From positions 1 to 13,122 of the forward strand of contig CANGUS010000026.1 of the NCBI GenBank assembly GCA_947457085.1: 13,122 nucleotides of DNA, read 5' to 3'. The notes beneath the pieces are model-generated. The model did not search any database, was not told the origin of the DNA, and saw only the letters and a list, made by a program, of their open reading frames with translations. The DNA is from Bacteroidota bacterium (GTDB taxonomy: Bacteria; Bacteroidota; Bacteroidia; Chitinophagales; Chitinophagaceae). This document shows positions 1 to 7,453 of this stretch, piece after piece. The position numbers and the translations under genes are program-made. Position 1 is the first letter of the stretch, and the number at the start of each line of letters is the position of its first letter.

Positions 1-1275
1 AGAACAATAGAACCTAAAATATATTCCCCTGTAGAATTTGAATACCATTTACCCGATTGTACGTCCATTGTATTTGAAAATGGTATTGGCGTACATTATT
101 ATTCCGACGACTTGCAACCAGTTATGCAGTTAGAAATGGTTTTCAAAGCTGGACTTTGGTATGAAAACCAAAATGGCATTGCTCAAGCTACAGCATCACT
201 TTTAAAAAGTGGCACCTCGAAAATGAGTTCGTTTCAAATCAATGAAATGTTTGAACAATATGGAGCTTCTGTAAAAACAGTAGCTGGTCCAGATTTTGCT
301 TCTATAACCATCAGTTGTTTAACTAAGCACCTTTCAAAAATATTACCTGTAGTTGCTGACATGCTTTTGGATACTCAATTTCCTCAACATGAAATAGATA
401 TTTTCATACAAAATGCAAAACAGCGCTTGTCGGTACAATTATTAAAAAGTGATTTTGTAGCCAATCGCAAAATAGATGAATTTCTTTTTGGAATGCAACA
501 TCCTTATGGAAAATATTCAGTGATATCCGATTATGAGGCTATCAATCAACAAGCCTTGTCAACTCATTTAAAAACCTATTACTCCAATAATAACTGCACT
601 TTTTTTATTGCAGGTAGTTTTGCAGAATCCGATATTGAACTTATACATCATCATTTTGGGAAAACAAATTGGAACAATGAAAATGTAATGGTGGAACCAG
701 TTTTCGAAGCCCTTTCAACAGCTGAAAAAAAACATCGAATCAACAATGATCAAAAAGGAGTACAAGGCTCTATTCGAATAGCGAGTCATTTTCCAAATAA
801 ACACCATGAAGACTTTTATCCAATGATTGTATTAAATACCATTTTGGGTGGTTATTTCGGCTCTCGATTGATGAGTAATATTCGGGAAGACAAAGGATAT
901 ACATATGGAATACACAGCTATATGTACAATCAAGTGAAACAATCAGCATACTTAATAACAACCGAAGCTGGCAAAGATGTATGTGAAGCAGCTATAAAAG
1001 AAATTTACTATGAAATGGATGTATTAAAACATGAATTAGTAGATGCAGAAGAGTTAGAACTCGTAAAAAATTATTTATTAGGTACTATTTTAGGAGATTT
1101 AGATGGTGCTTTTCAAATTATGCAACGTTGGAAGAGTTTAATTTTAAATGGCTTTACCAAAGAACGTTTTAATAAAAATATTGAACTCTATAAACACATC
1201 TCACCAGAGCAATTGCAAGCCTTAGCAAATAAATATTATCAGCAAGAAAATTTTTATGAATTGGTGGTTATATAA
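1..1275 (+). CDS. M16 family peptidase-like protein, non-catalytic subunit (5' end outside window)
   Basis: The reading frame is open from base 1, so this is the nearly complete C-terminal part of a protein of about 425+ residues. The first codons (RTIEPKIYSPVEFEYHLPDC) resemble the usual start of Bacteroidota M16 proteins, so little is missing. The fold is that of M16B (PqqL/processing-peptidase-like) zinc proteases. The HxxEH zinc motif is destroyed: the equivalent positions are Gln (184-186), Ala (193-195) and Ser (196-198) in AQATASLLKSGT. The C-domain R...Y pair is kept in REDKGYTY (Arg 883-885, Tyr 904-906). In bacterial M16B heterodimers one subunit carries HxxEH and the other the R/Y pair, so this is probably the R/Y partner, with the catalytic subunit expected just upstream. 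The TTG at 112 is not a credible start because homologous sequence continues upstream. The gene ends at a hairpin terminator. Confidence 0.88.
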   Translation, partial: RTIEPKIYSPVEFEYHLPDCTSIVFENGIGVHYYSDDLQPVMQLEMVFKAGLWYENQNGIAQATASLLKSGTSKMSSFQINEMFEQYGASVKTVAGPDFASITISCLTKHLSKILPVVADMLLDTQFPQHEIDIFIQNAKQRLSVQLLKSDFVANRKIDEFLFGMQHPYGKYSVISDYEAINQQALSTHLKTYYSNNNCTFFIAGSFAESDIELIHHHFGKTNWNNENVMVEPVFEALSTAEKKHRINNDQKGVQGSIRIASHFPNKHHEDFYPMIVLNTILGGYFGSRLMSNIREDKGYTYGIHSYMYNQVKQSAYLITTEAGKDVCEAAIKEIYYEMDVLKHELVDAEELELVKNYLLGTILGDLDGAFQIMQRWKSLILNGFTKERFNKNIELYKHISPEQLQALANKYYQQENFYELVVI

Positions 1276-1286
1276 ATATTTACATC

Positions 1287-1319
1287 GAGGCTATTAACAA
1301 CAATCAACAGCCTCTTTTT
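1287..1319 (+). terminator. Rho-independent terminator after M16 gene
   Basis: A 6-bp stem GAGGCT (1287-1292) / AGCCTC (1309-1314) closes a 16-nt A-rich loop and is followed by five T residues (1315-1319). It starts 12 nt after the M16 stop codon and separates that gene from the next promoter. Confidence 0.75.
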
Positions 1320-1361
1320 GATAGCTAAAATTATTATTAATTTTAACATCTAGTAACTAAA

Positions 1362-1387
1362 TTGCAAACGAACAATTACTAACTTTG
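1362..1387 (+). promoter_or_regulatory. Bacteroidota-type promoter for the CarboxypepD_reg-like gene
   Basis: TAACTTTG at 1380-1387 matches the -7 consensus TAnnTTTG. A TTG at 1362-1364 lies 15 nt upstream, shorter than the usual spacing of about 19, so the -33 assignment is weak. The first in-frame start codon (GTG 1392) begins 5 nt after the box, implying a leaderless or nearly leaderless mRNA. Confidence 0.55.
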
Positions 1388-1391
1388 TAAG

Positions 1392-2081
1392 GTGAAAAGA
1401 TTCTTATTTTTTTTATTGTCTTTTATTGGAGCTTCTCAAGTTGACGCTCAAATCGTTTTCAAAGGAACGATTATAGATTCTGTAAAAAAGAATACAATGA
1501 ATTCAGTAAGAGTAGAAAATTTATCTACTCACCAAGGTGATTACAGCAACTTAGATGGTTTTTTTTCCATTGAAGGAAAAGAAGGTGACTATATTATTTT
1601 TTCCTATTTAGGCTTTAATAATAAAGTAATTCGATTAAACTCAAGCTTTAATAATAGCAATCAAACAATTAAAATGAGCATGAAAACAGTTGGTTTAAAA
1701 GGGGTTACCATTAAGCAAGGGCCAACTCAATATCAAACCGATTCGGCTAAAAGAGCAGATCTTTATAAAGACGTTTTTGACTATAGACAATCAAAATCGG
1801 CCATGTCGCCCATTACGAGCATTTACCAAATCTTCTCAAAAAAACATAAAAACATGCGTCACTTTCAAGATCAAATTGTAGATATTGAAAAACAAAAATT
1901 TATTGATACCAGATATAGCGAAGAGCTAACAGCGCAAATGACCGGTTTACAAGATGATGCGTTGATTCAATTTATGCAGGCTTATCCTATGGAAGTTGAG
2001 TTTGCAAGAGCCGCCTCAGATCTTGAAATAAAAATGTGGATTAAATATAATTTTCAAGAGTATTCTAAAAAGAAAAATTAA
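1392..2081 (+). CDS. exported protein with CarboxypepD_reg-like domain
   Basis: A 229-residue protein. Residues 1-19 form a signal peptide (Lys-Arg, then a hydrophobic run, cleavage likely after VDA). Residues about 21-100 read as a carboxypeptidase-D regulatory-like beta-sandwich: FKGTIIDSVKKNTMNSVRV, then GDYSNLDGFFSIEGKEGD and IIFSYLGF, the pattern seen at the N-terminus of SusC/TonB receptors and many small Bacteroidota periplasmic proteins. The remaining 130 residues are charged and helical with no recognised domain. There is no TonB barrel, so this is a stand-alone member of the family, probably periplasmic or outer-membrane associated, of unknown function. The start is GTG; an in-frame TAA inside the promoter box (1380-1382) rules out any earlier start, and the signal peptide rules out later ATGs. 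Confidence 0.8.
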   Translation: MKRFLFFLLSFIGASQVDAQIVFKGTIIDSVKKNTMNSVRVENLSTHQGDYSNLDGFFSIEGKEGDYIIFSYLGFNNKVIRLNSSFNNSNQTIKMSMKTVGLKGVTIKQGPTQYQTDSAKRADLYKDVFDYRQSKSAMSPITSIYQIFSKKHKNMRHFQDQIVDIEKQKFIDTRYSEELTAQMTGLQDDALIQFMQAYPMEVEFARAASDLEIKMWIKYNFQEYSKKKN

Positions 2082-2148
2082 CTTTTTAGCGTCTTTACAT
2101 AATTAGATGACTAGCTTAGTTGTACTGATATGAATTATGAATATCATT

Positions 2149-2156
2149 TATCTTTG
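2149..2156 (+). promoter_or_regulatory. -7 box upstream of sixA-like gene
   Basis: TATCTTTG matches TAnnTTTG, 14 nt before the ATG at 2170. The closest upstream TTG (2120-2122) is 26 nt away, too far for a standard -33 element. The box lies inside the N-terminal extension that the ATG at 2137 would add, which argues for the later start. Confidence 0.5.
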
Positions 2157-2169
2157 TAAAAAGAAAAAA

Positions 2170-2664
2170 ATGAAAACACTCATCATCGTTCGGCATGCAA
2201 AATCTGACTGGAGTCATTTACATCAAAAAGATTTTGATAGGGATTTGAATGAACGAGGTATGAGAGATGCGCCGATGATGGGCAAACGTTTATTAAATAG
2301 ACACATCCAAGTAGATTTATTAGTATCAAGTACAGCAAAACGAGCTGCAAAAACAGCTAAATTAATTGCGAATGAATTAAGATATGCATCAACAGAAATT
2401 CAATGGGAAGATTCATTGTATCATGCTCCTCCTTCCATGATTCAAGCGGCTATTTTTGGTGTTTCAAATCATATAAATACCTTAATGATTGTTTGCCATA
2501 ATCCAGGAATCACTGATTTTGTAAATTTGCTAACGAATAATTTAATAGAAAATATGCCCACTTGCGGGATGTGCGCATTACAATTTCCGATTGAAAAATG
2601 GGAAGATTTACCTATCGCAAAAGCACAATTGCTATTTTATGATTTTCCTAAAAATAACGTCTAA
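2170..2664 (+). CDS. SixA-type histidine phosphatase
   Basis: A 164-residue single-domain histidine phosphatase (phosphoglycerate-mutase-like superfamily, SixA branch). The catalytic phospho-acceptor His is in the N-terminal LIIVRHAKSDW motif (RHA in place of the mutase RHG, typical of SixA proteins). The second catalytic His is in MIVCHNPGITDF near residue 107. A further superfamily element is SSTAKRAAKTAKLI (residues about 52-65). SixA of E. coli dephosphorylates histidine phosphotransfer proteins; the substrate here is unknown. No signal peptide, so cytoplasmic. The start at 2170 was chosen over the ATG at 2137 because family members begin directly with MKTLIIVRHAKSDW and the promoter box lies between the two ATGs. 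It converges with the glycosyltransferase gene 69 bp downstream. Confidence 0.88.
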   Translation: MKTLIIVRHAKSDWSHLHQKDFDRDLNERGMRDAPMMGKRLLNRHIQVDLLVSSTAKRAAKTAKLIANELRYASTEIQWEDSLYHAPPSMIQAAIFGVSNHINTLMIVCHNPGITDFVNLLTNNLIENMPTCGMCALQFPIEKWEDLPIAKAQLLFYDFPKNNV

Positions 2665-2733
2665 TTGAGGCTGTCTCCTCTTAGATGACTGATGTCAGGA
2701 ATACAGAATTAATTGCAAAGTATTTGAAACTCC

Positions 2734-3474
2734 TTATTTCAAGTTTAATAATTGGTATTTCCTAAACGTATACCACAATTCATTTTTAGCAAATTGAAAA
2801 CCTAATTTCCCATCAAGGAAACCCAATTTAAAAAAATAGTTTCTAAGAAATCCGAAAATTGGACTCAAAAATATTTTTATAAACGTTGCTTTTTTTGTTG
2901 ATTTACTAGCAAATAGTTGTGCATATTTTTCTAATCGTTGTACATGCTCTTGTGTGGTATTATAAGAAAAATGATAAACAAATCCGGTTAACTTTTTTAT
3001 CTGCGTTTTTTCTTTAAAAAATAAATTTTCATGGACTGTTTCTTCATTCCATAGGCCGTTTTTTCTATTAAAAATGCGCAGTCGGAATTCATTGGCAACC
3101 GCACCATAATTTAATTGTTGGCCACAGTACATCATTTTTCTTTGTATAGCAAAGGACTCCGTTTCTTTCAATTCAGTTGAAAACAATTGAATGATTTCAT
3201 TTTTTAAATCCTCATGAATTACTTCATCAGCATCCAGGCTTAAAATCCAATCATATTTTGCCTGTGCATTGCCTTCATTTTTGGTACGAGAATAACCTTT
3301 CCAAGTAGTCTGCAAAATGTTTGCCTGCATCGATTGAGCAATTTCGATGGTGTTATCGGTACTTCCATTGTCTACAATCAAAATATCATCCGTTAAACCA
3401 ATCAAAGGTTGCAAGCAACGAGCAATATTTTGCGCTTCATTTTTAGTTAGTATCACAATGGACAATGGTAGCAT
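2734..3474 (-). CDS. family 2 glycosyltransferase, WaaE/KdtX-like
   Basis: A 246-residue GT-A fold glycosyltransferase. The N-terminus LSIVILTKNEAQNIARCL is the classic GT2 nucleotide-binding strand. IVDNGSTD (residues about 33-40) and the DAD metal/sugar-nucleotide motif in SLDADEV (Asp81, Asp83) follow. The later region (GLWNEETVHENLFF, then a basic/aromatic C-terminus with FLRNYFFKLGFLDGKLGF) matches the family related to the LPS core glucosyltransferase WaaE/KdtX, common in Bacteroidota envelope-glycan synthesis. It is probably cytoplasmic and bound to the inner face of the membrane through its C-terminal amphipathic helix; donor and acceptor cannot be told. The start at MLPLSIVI (3474) fits the family. 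A start 60 nt further upstream would overlap the divergent CDGSH gene and adds a non-conserved stretch. Confidence 0.86.
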   Translation of the reverse strand: MLPLSIVILTKNEAQNIARCLQPLIGLTDDILIVDNGSTDNTIEIAQSMQANILQTTWKGYSRTKNEGNAQAKYDWILSLDADEVIHEDLKNEIIQLFSTELKETESFAIQRKMMYCGQQLNYGAVANEFRLRIFNRKNGLWNEETVHENLFFKEKTQIKKLTGFVYHFSYNTTQEHVQRLEKYAQLFASKSTKKATFIKIFLSPIFGFLRNYFFKLGFLDGKLGFQFAKNELWYTFRKYQLLNLK

Positions 3475-3526
3475 GTCGGTAAAATTAAATTTTATTGTAT
3501 ATTTAACCACAATAAAATTAAAAATA

Positions 3527-3775
3527 ATGGACAAACCAGTTGTAGCAGAAAAATTTCCGATAGCAGTTACTGTAGAAAAAGATAAAAATTATGCATGGTG
3601 TACTTGCGGTTTAAGTTCAAAGCAACCATTTTGTGATGGTAAGCATAAAGAAATTGAAGGGATGCCTTATAAACCCTTGGTTATGAAATTTGAAGAAGAA
3701 AAAGAAATCTGGTTCTGCCAGTGTAAACACACAAAAAACGCACCTTTTTGTGATGGTTCACACAAAGAATTATAG
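3527..3775 (+). CDS. double CDGSH iron-sulfur protein
   Basis: An 82-residue protein with two complete CDGSH zinc-finger-type motifs, each of the form CxC-x2-(S/T)-x3-P-x-C-D-G-x-H: CTCGLSSKQPFCDGKH (residues about 25-40) and CQCKHTKNAPFCDGSH (about 65-80). In this family three Cys and one His ligate a redox-active [2Fe-2S] cluster, so two clusters are expected in one chain. No membrane anchor, so cytoplasmic. The start ATG at 3527 gives the usual short N-terminus (MDKPVVAEKFPIAV). The frame continues upstream only through sequence that codes for the opposite-strand glycosyltransferase. It is divergent from that gene with 52 bp between starts; a near-match to the -7 box (TATATTTA, 3498-3505) lies 22 nt before the ATG. 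The exact redox partner is unknown. Confidence 0.88.
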   Translation: MDKPVVAEKFPIAVTVEKDKNYAWCTCGLSSKQPFCDGKHKEIEGMPYKPLVMKFEEEKEIWFCQCKHTKNAPFCDGSHKEL

Positions 3776-3804
3776 AAAATAATCATCAACATCTATTCTC
3801 AAAG

Positions 3805-3812
3805 TATATTTG
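3805..3812 (+). promoter_or_regulatory. -7 box directly upstream of the GNAT-like gene
   Basis: TATATTTG, an exact TAnnTTTG match, ends 6 bases before the ATG at 3819, so the transcript would be leaderless or nearly so. No TTG is present at the expected -33 position. Confidence 0.5.
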
Positions 3813-3818
3813 CATTTC

Positions 3819-4973
3819 ATGACCATAGATGTAGTAAATACAGCCCATTTAGAAAAAATATTTTTAGACTTTCCTGTTGATTTATACAAGGACGATAAAA
3901 ACTATATCCGCCCTTTAAATAAAGATATTGAAGAAGTCTTTGATAAAAAGAAAAATAAATTTTTCAAACACGGTGAATGTGAGCGTTGGCTTCTCAAAAA
4001 TAAAGAAGGTATATACATTGCGCGATTGGCTGTATTTGTCAATAAAAAATACGCTCAAGAACAGCCTACCGGCGGAATTGGTTTTTTTGAGTGTATCAAC
4101 AATCAAGAAGCTTGCAATTTTATTTTAGATCAAGCAAAAGAATGGTTGCTGGCAAGAGGCATGGAAGCAATGGATGGACCCATTAATTTTGGAGAACGGG
4201 ATCGATGGTGGGGGTTATTGGTGAATGGTTTCGAAGAGCCCTTATATGCCATGAATTACAATCCAACTTACTATCAAACATTGTTGGAAAACTATGGCTT
4301 TAAAGCCTACTTCCATCAATTGTGTTTTGGCTTGAGTACGAAAGTTCCATTGAGTGAAAAAATGACGCGTTGGCACGACCATTATCAAAAAGACCCAAAC
4401 TTTACCGTTGAGCATATCAAAAAAAATAACCTAGATAAATATGCGAATGACTTCACTATCATTTACAATAAAGCTTGGGCTAAACATGGTGGAGGAAAAA
4501 CAATTGAATTTAAACAAGCCAAATTAATTTTTAGTAAAATGAAACCGATTATTGATGAAAAAATAACTTGGTTTGTTTATCATAAAGGCGAGCCAATAGG
4601 CATGTGGATTAATATTCCAGATTTAAATCAATATTTTAAACATTTTAATGGAAAATTTGGTTGGTTGCAAAAAATTCATTTTTTGTATTTGAAAATGACA
4701 GGTGCATGCAAACGTTTTGTAGGCGTTGTATATGGCATTGTACCTGAGTTTCAAGGAAAAGGGACCGATGCATATATGATTGGAGAATGCAGTAAATACG
4801 TACAGCCTAGCCAACGTTACCATAATTACGAAATGCAATGGATAGGCGATTTCAATCCTAAAATGGTTAATTTGGCTAAAAACTTAGAAGCCAATGAAGT
4901 GCGCCGTTTAACCACCTATCGGTATTTATTTGACCGTACAAAAGAGTATAAACGACATCCTATGTTGAGTTAA
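3819..4973 (+). CDS. two-domain GNAT-like acyltransferase of unknown substrate
   Basis: A 384-residue cytoplasmic protein. The C-terminal part shows the GNAT acyl-CoA-binding motif A, VVYGIVPEFQGKGTDAYMIGE (Q-G-K-G-T around residue 310), followed by a helix and the MQWIGDFNPKMVNLAKNLEA segment usual in this group. The N-terminal half (LEKIFLDFPVDLYKDDKNYIRPL, then GFFECINNQEACNFILDQAKEWL and the GPINFGERDRWWGLLVNGF stretch) reads as a second, degenerate GNAT domain. Proteins of this length and layout are widespread and uncharacterised in Bacteroidota. The ATG at 3819 was chosen over an in-frame TTG at 3810 because that TTG is the end of the promoter box. The next gene starts 28 nt downstream on the same strand, so the two may be co-transcribed. 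Confidence 0.72.
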   Translation: MTIDVVNTAHLEKIFLDFPVDLYKDDKNYIRPLNKDIEEVFDKKKNKFFKHGECERWLLKNKEGIYIARLAVFVNKKYAQEQPTGGIGFFECINNQEACNFILDQAKEWLLARGMEAMDGPINFGERDRWWGLLVNGFEEPLYAMNYNPTYYQTLLENYGFKAYFHQLCFGLSTKVPLSEKMTRWHDHYQKDPNFTVEHIKKNNLDKYANDFTIIYNKAWAKHGGGKTIEFKQAKLIFSKMKPIIDEKITWFVYHKGEPIGMWINIPDLNQYFKHFNGKFGWLQKIHFLYLKMTGACKRFVGVVYGIVPEFQGKGTDAYMIGECSKYVQPSQRYHNYEMQWIGDFNPKMVNLAKNLEANEVRRLTTYRYLFDRTKEYKRHPMLS

Positions 4974-5001
4974 TTTCCTGTATTAAAAAATACATTTCAC
5001 T

Positions 5002-6882
5002 TTGAAGTCAATACTTAAATACACTTTTGCAATTTTCATTTTTTGGTTGTTTGTATTTTTCATCAACCGATTGTTTTTTGTATGCTACCAAATGCCTATA
5101 GGAAACAGAATTGGTTTGCACAGCGAATTGGTCAGCGCATTTTACAAAGGGTATAAATTAGACTTTGCAACCGCAGTCATGTATTCTTTGTTGCCGCTAC
5201 TTTTTCAGATTTTGTATTTTATTTCTGAAAAAAAAGTATTCAAAAATATTGCCTTGGTATTCATTGGGCTGTTTTTATTTATATATGCCGCAACTAGTAT
5301 TGGCGATGCAGGATTGTACAAAGAGTGGAATGCGAAATTGAATTTACAAGCGCTAGAACATTTCAAAAATCCTTCAGAAGTATTTGAAATCATTTCTTTC
5401 AAATTACAGTTATCCTTTATACTCATGTTGTCTTTGTTTACAATACCATTTTATTATGCTTATAAAAAAACAACCCATTCACATATTCAATTAGAAGAAA
5501 AATCAACTACAAAAAATAGGTTTTATAAATCGATTACTTATTTTTTAATAGTAACAGGATTGGGGGTAATTATCATCAGAGGAGGACTTACAGGAATTCC
5601 AATGAATCAAAGTGCCGCTTATTTTAGCAGAGACGTTTTGGCGAATGACATTGCCGTTAATCCATTTTACAATATTTTACAAGACCTTACCATTAAACAA
5701 AATATTCCTGACGAAGCAATTTATAAATGTAGAAGCAATGAAGATGCCCAAAAATTAATTGCAGATGATTTTAAAGTTGAAAAGGATAGCACGATTGCTA
5801 TTTTAAACACCCATAGACCTAACATAGCAATCATTTTTTTAGAAAGCTGGAGTGCAGATAATATTAGTACTTTAGGAGGTATTGAAGGGTGTACTCCACA
5901 ATTTAATGCATTGAGTAAAGAAGGTTTGTTATTCACCAAAGCATACAGCAATGCCTACGTTTCAGACCAAGGAATTCCTGCAGTGTTGAGTGCATATCCT
6001 TCTGTAAGCAGAGTAGCTATTGTGAATCAGCCAGCCAAAGTACCCTCCTTGCATTGCATCAGTGAAGATTTACTGCCCTTGGGTTACAGTAGTTCATTTA
6101 TGTTTGGAGGGGATTTAATATACGGAAATTTACGTGGCTACTTATTGGAGAAAAAATTTGTAAATTTAAAAGAAGACGCTGATTATCCTCAGCATCCCAA
6201 AGGTAAATTAGGGATACACGATGAGTTTATGTTCCCTGAATTTTTAAAAACATTAAATGAAGCGAAGTCCCCTTTTTTGAATTGCTTTTTTACCACCAGC
6301 ACGCATATGCCATATGATTATCCAGGAAAAATAAATTGGAAATCATTCCCTCATGATGTTGAAAAAGAGTACACCGAATCTGTATATTATTCTGACAATG
6401 AATTAGGTAAATTTTTCGCAGAAGCAAAAAAACAATCCTGGTATCAAAATACTTTATTTATAGTAATAGCAGACCATAGTCACAACACCATTATGCAACA
6501 TGATCCTATTTCACCGGATCATCATCATATTCCTTTGTTGTTTTTAGGAGGTGCTTTAAAATCCGAATGGAAAGGCAAAACCTGGGATAAAATAGTGTCG
6601 CAATTAGATATTCCATCAACCATTTTACATCAATTGAAATTGCCTTCAAATGATTATGTTTGGTCTCGAAATATTTTCAATCCCTATACCCCATCCTCTG
6701 CATATTATGTTGTTTTTGGTGCGGTAGGTTATATCAATGACGCTGGCAGCGCAGGCTCTCATCAACAAAGTAGCTACATTCTTCATTCTAAAAATTTAGA
6801 TACAATGCAAGCCATAAAACTCAATAATAAAGCAACTAGTTTTCAGCAACTAGTTTATGAAGATGTAAAAAATAGAAAATAA
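5002..6882 (+). CDS. LTA synthase-like membrane sulfatase / phosphotransferase
   Basis: A 626-residue protein. Five membrane segments lie near residues 8-28, 55-75, 82-100, 131-152 and 175-194, followed by an extracytoplasmic alkaline-phosphatase/sulfatase-superfamily domain (about 270-600). Visible metal-site residues include Glu281 in IIFLESWSADN, His435 in TSTHMPY and Asp491-His492 in IADHSHNT. The nucleophile position, Thr in LtaS-type enzymes, aligns by eye with Ser321 in AYVSDQGIPAVLS. Related enzymes move phosphoglycerol or phosphoethanolamine groups onto lipids or glycans at the outer face of the inner membrane; the substrate here is unknown. The start is TTG: an in-frame TAA at 4984-4986 excludes a usual upstream start, and the first internal ATG would delete the first membrane helix. 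The stop codon lies 2 bp from the convergent paaD end with no terminator between. Confidence 0.82.
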   Translation: MKSILKYTFAIFIFWLFVFFINRLFFVCYQMPIGNRIGLHSELVSAFYKGYKLDFATAVMYSLLPLLFQILYFISEKKVFKNIALVFIGLFLFIYAATSIGDAGLYKEWNAKLNLQALEHFKNPSEVFEIISFKLQLSFILMLSLFTIPFYYAYKKTTHSHIQLEEKSTTKNRFYKSITYFLIVTGLGVIIIRGGLTGIPMNQSAAYFSRDVLANDIAVNPFYNILQDLTIKQNIPDEAIYKCRSNEDAQKLIADDFKVEKDSTIAILNTHRPNIAIIFLESWSADNISTLGGIEGCTPQFNALSKEGLLFTKAYSNAYVSDQGIPAVLSAYPSVSRVAIVNQPAKVPSLHCISEDLLPLGYSSSFMFGGDLIYGNLRGYLLEKKFVNLKEDADYPQHPKGKLGIHDEFMFPEFLKTLNEAKSPFLNCFFTTSTHMPYDYPGKINWKSFPHDVEKEYTESVYYSDNELGKFFAEAKKQSWYQNTLFIVIADHSHNTIMQHDPISPDHHHIPLLFLGGALKSEWKGKTWDKIVSQLDIPSTILHQLKLPSNDYVWSRNIFNPYTPSSAYYVVFGAVGYINDAGSAGSHQQSSYILHSKNLDTMQAIKLNNKATSFQQLVYEDVKNRK

Positions 6883-6884
6883 TT

Positions 6885-7370
6885 TTAGTGGCATTTGAAA
6901 TAATCAAAAGGCTCTAAACAATCATTGCATCTATACAAAGATTTGCATGCAGTTGAACCAAATTCACTAATCACAGATGTATTTTTAGAGTGACAAATAG
7001 GACATGGGACAATTAAATCTTCAATAGAAATATATTCGTTTGATTTGTTTTGAGGAGGGGCAATGCCATATTCATTTAGCTTACGCTTTCCATTTTCAGT
7101 CATCCAATCCGTTGTCCACGCTGGCGATAAAATTTCTGTAACGGTTACGTTTTTAATTCCTTGAGCTAGCATTTCGATTTTTACATTCATTGCAATCATT
7201 TGCATAGCAGGACAACCACTGTAAGTTGGAGTAATCAAAATTTCAACTGCTTCATTTACTTCATTGATGATCACATCCCTTACAATACCTAAGTCTAAAA
7301 TAGACAAGACGGGAACCTCAGGGTCTGAAACATTTTCTAAATAAGAGTATATTATTTCTTTTGAAACCAT
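6885..7370 (-). CDS. paaD: PaaD, phenylacetyl-CoA epoxidase maturation protein
   Basis: A 161-residue protein. Residues 1-100 are a MIP18/DUF59 domain (SDPEVPVLSILDLGIVRDV, then TPTYSGCPAMQMI with the conserved Cys of SufT-like proteins). The C-terminus is a zinc-ribbon-like segment, CPICHSKN...FGSTACKSLYRCNDCLEPFDYFK, holding two CxxC pairs. This domain pair defines PaaD, the accessory protein of the PaaABCE ring 1,2-epoxidase, thought to assist assembly of the metal or Fe-S centres. It is the last gene of paaB-paaC-paaD, separated from paaC by 83 nt, wider than the paaB-paaC gap. A TAAGTTTG box in that gap may give it extra transcription. Confidence 0.93.
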   Translation of the reverse strand: MVSKEIIYSYLENVSDPEVPVLSILDLGIVRDVIINEVNEAVEILITPTYSGCPAMQMIAMNVKIEMLAQGIKNVTVTEILSPAWTTDWMTENGKRKLNEYGIAPPQNKSNEYISIEDLIVPCPICHSKNTSVISEFGSTACKSLYRCNDCLEPFDYFKCH

Positions 7371-7399
7371 TTTTGAAATTTATTAAACCATCGTTTTTT

Positions 7400-7425
7400 C
7401 AAACTTAACAAAACAAGCCCGACAA
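7400..7425 (-). promoter_or_regulatory. possible internal promoter for paaD
   Basis: On the minus strand TAAGTTTG (7407 down to 7400) matches TAnnTTTG and lies 30 nt before the paaD ATG. A TTG (7425-7423) sits 15 nt upstream, shorter than the normal spacing. It could lift paaD expression above that of paaBC or be chance in AT-rich DNA. Confidence 0.35.
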
Positions 7426-7453
7426 TTGATATCCGTCAACTGACTACTCTTTT

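Noticed and set aside
112..114. TTG as start of the M16-like gene
   Set aside because: The frame is open to base 1 and the upstream codons carry the usual N-terminal sequence of the family, so the gene begins outside the window.
2137..2169. Upstream ATG giving an 11-residue extension to the histidine phosphatase
   Set aside because: Family members start at MKTLIIVRHA, and the -7 box lies inside the extension.
2667..2680. GAGG/CCTC hairpin as terminator between the histidine phosphatase and glycosyltransferase genes
   Set aside because: Only a 4-bp stem and no T-run on either strand.
6831..6856. 12-bp direct repeat AGCAACTAGTTT spaced 14 bp apart
   Set aside because: Lies inside the 3' end of the membrane enzyme gene in two different reading phases; most likely a small local duplication without a role.
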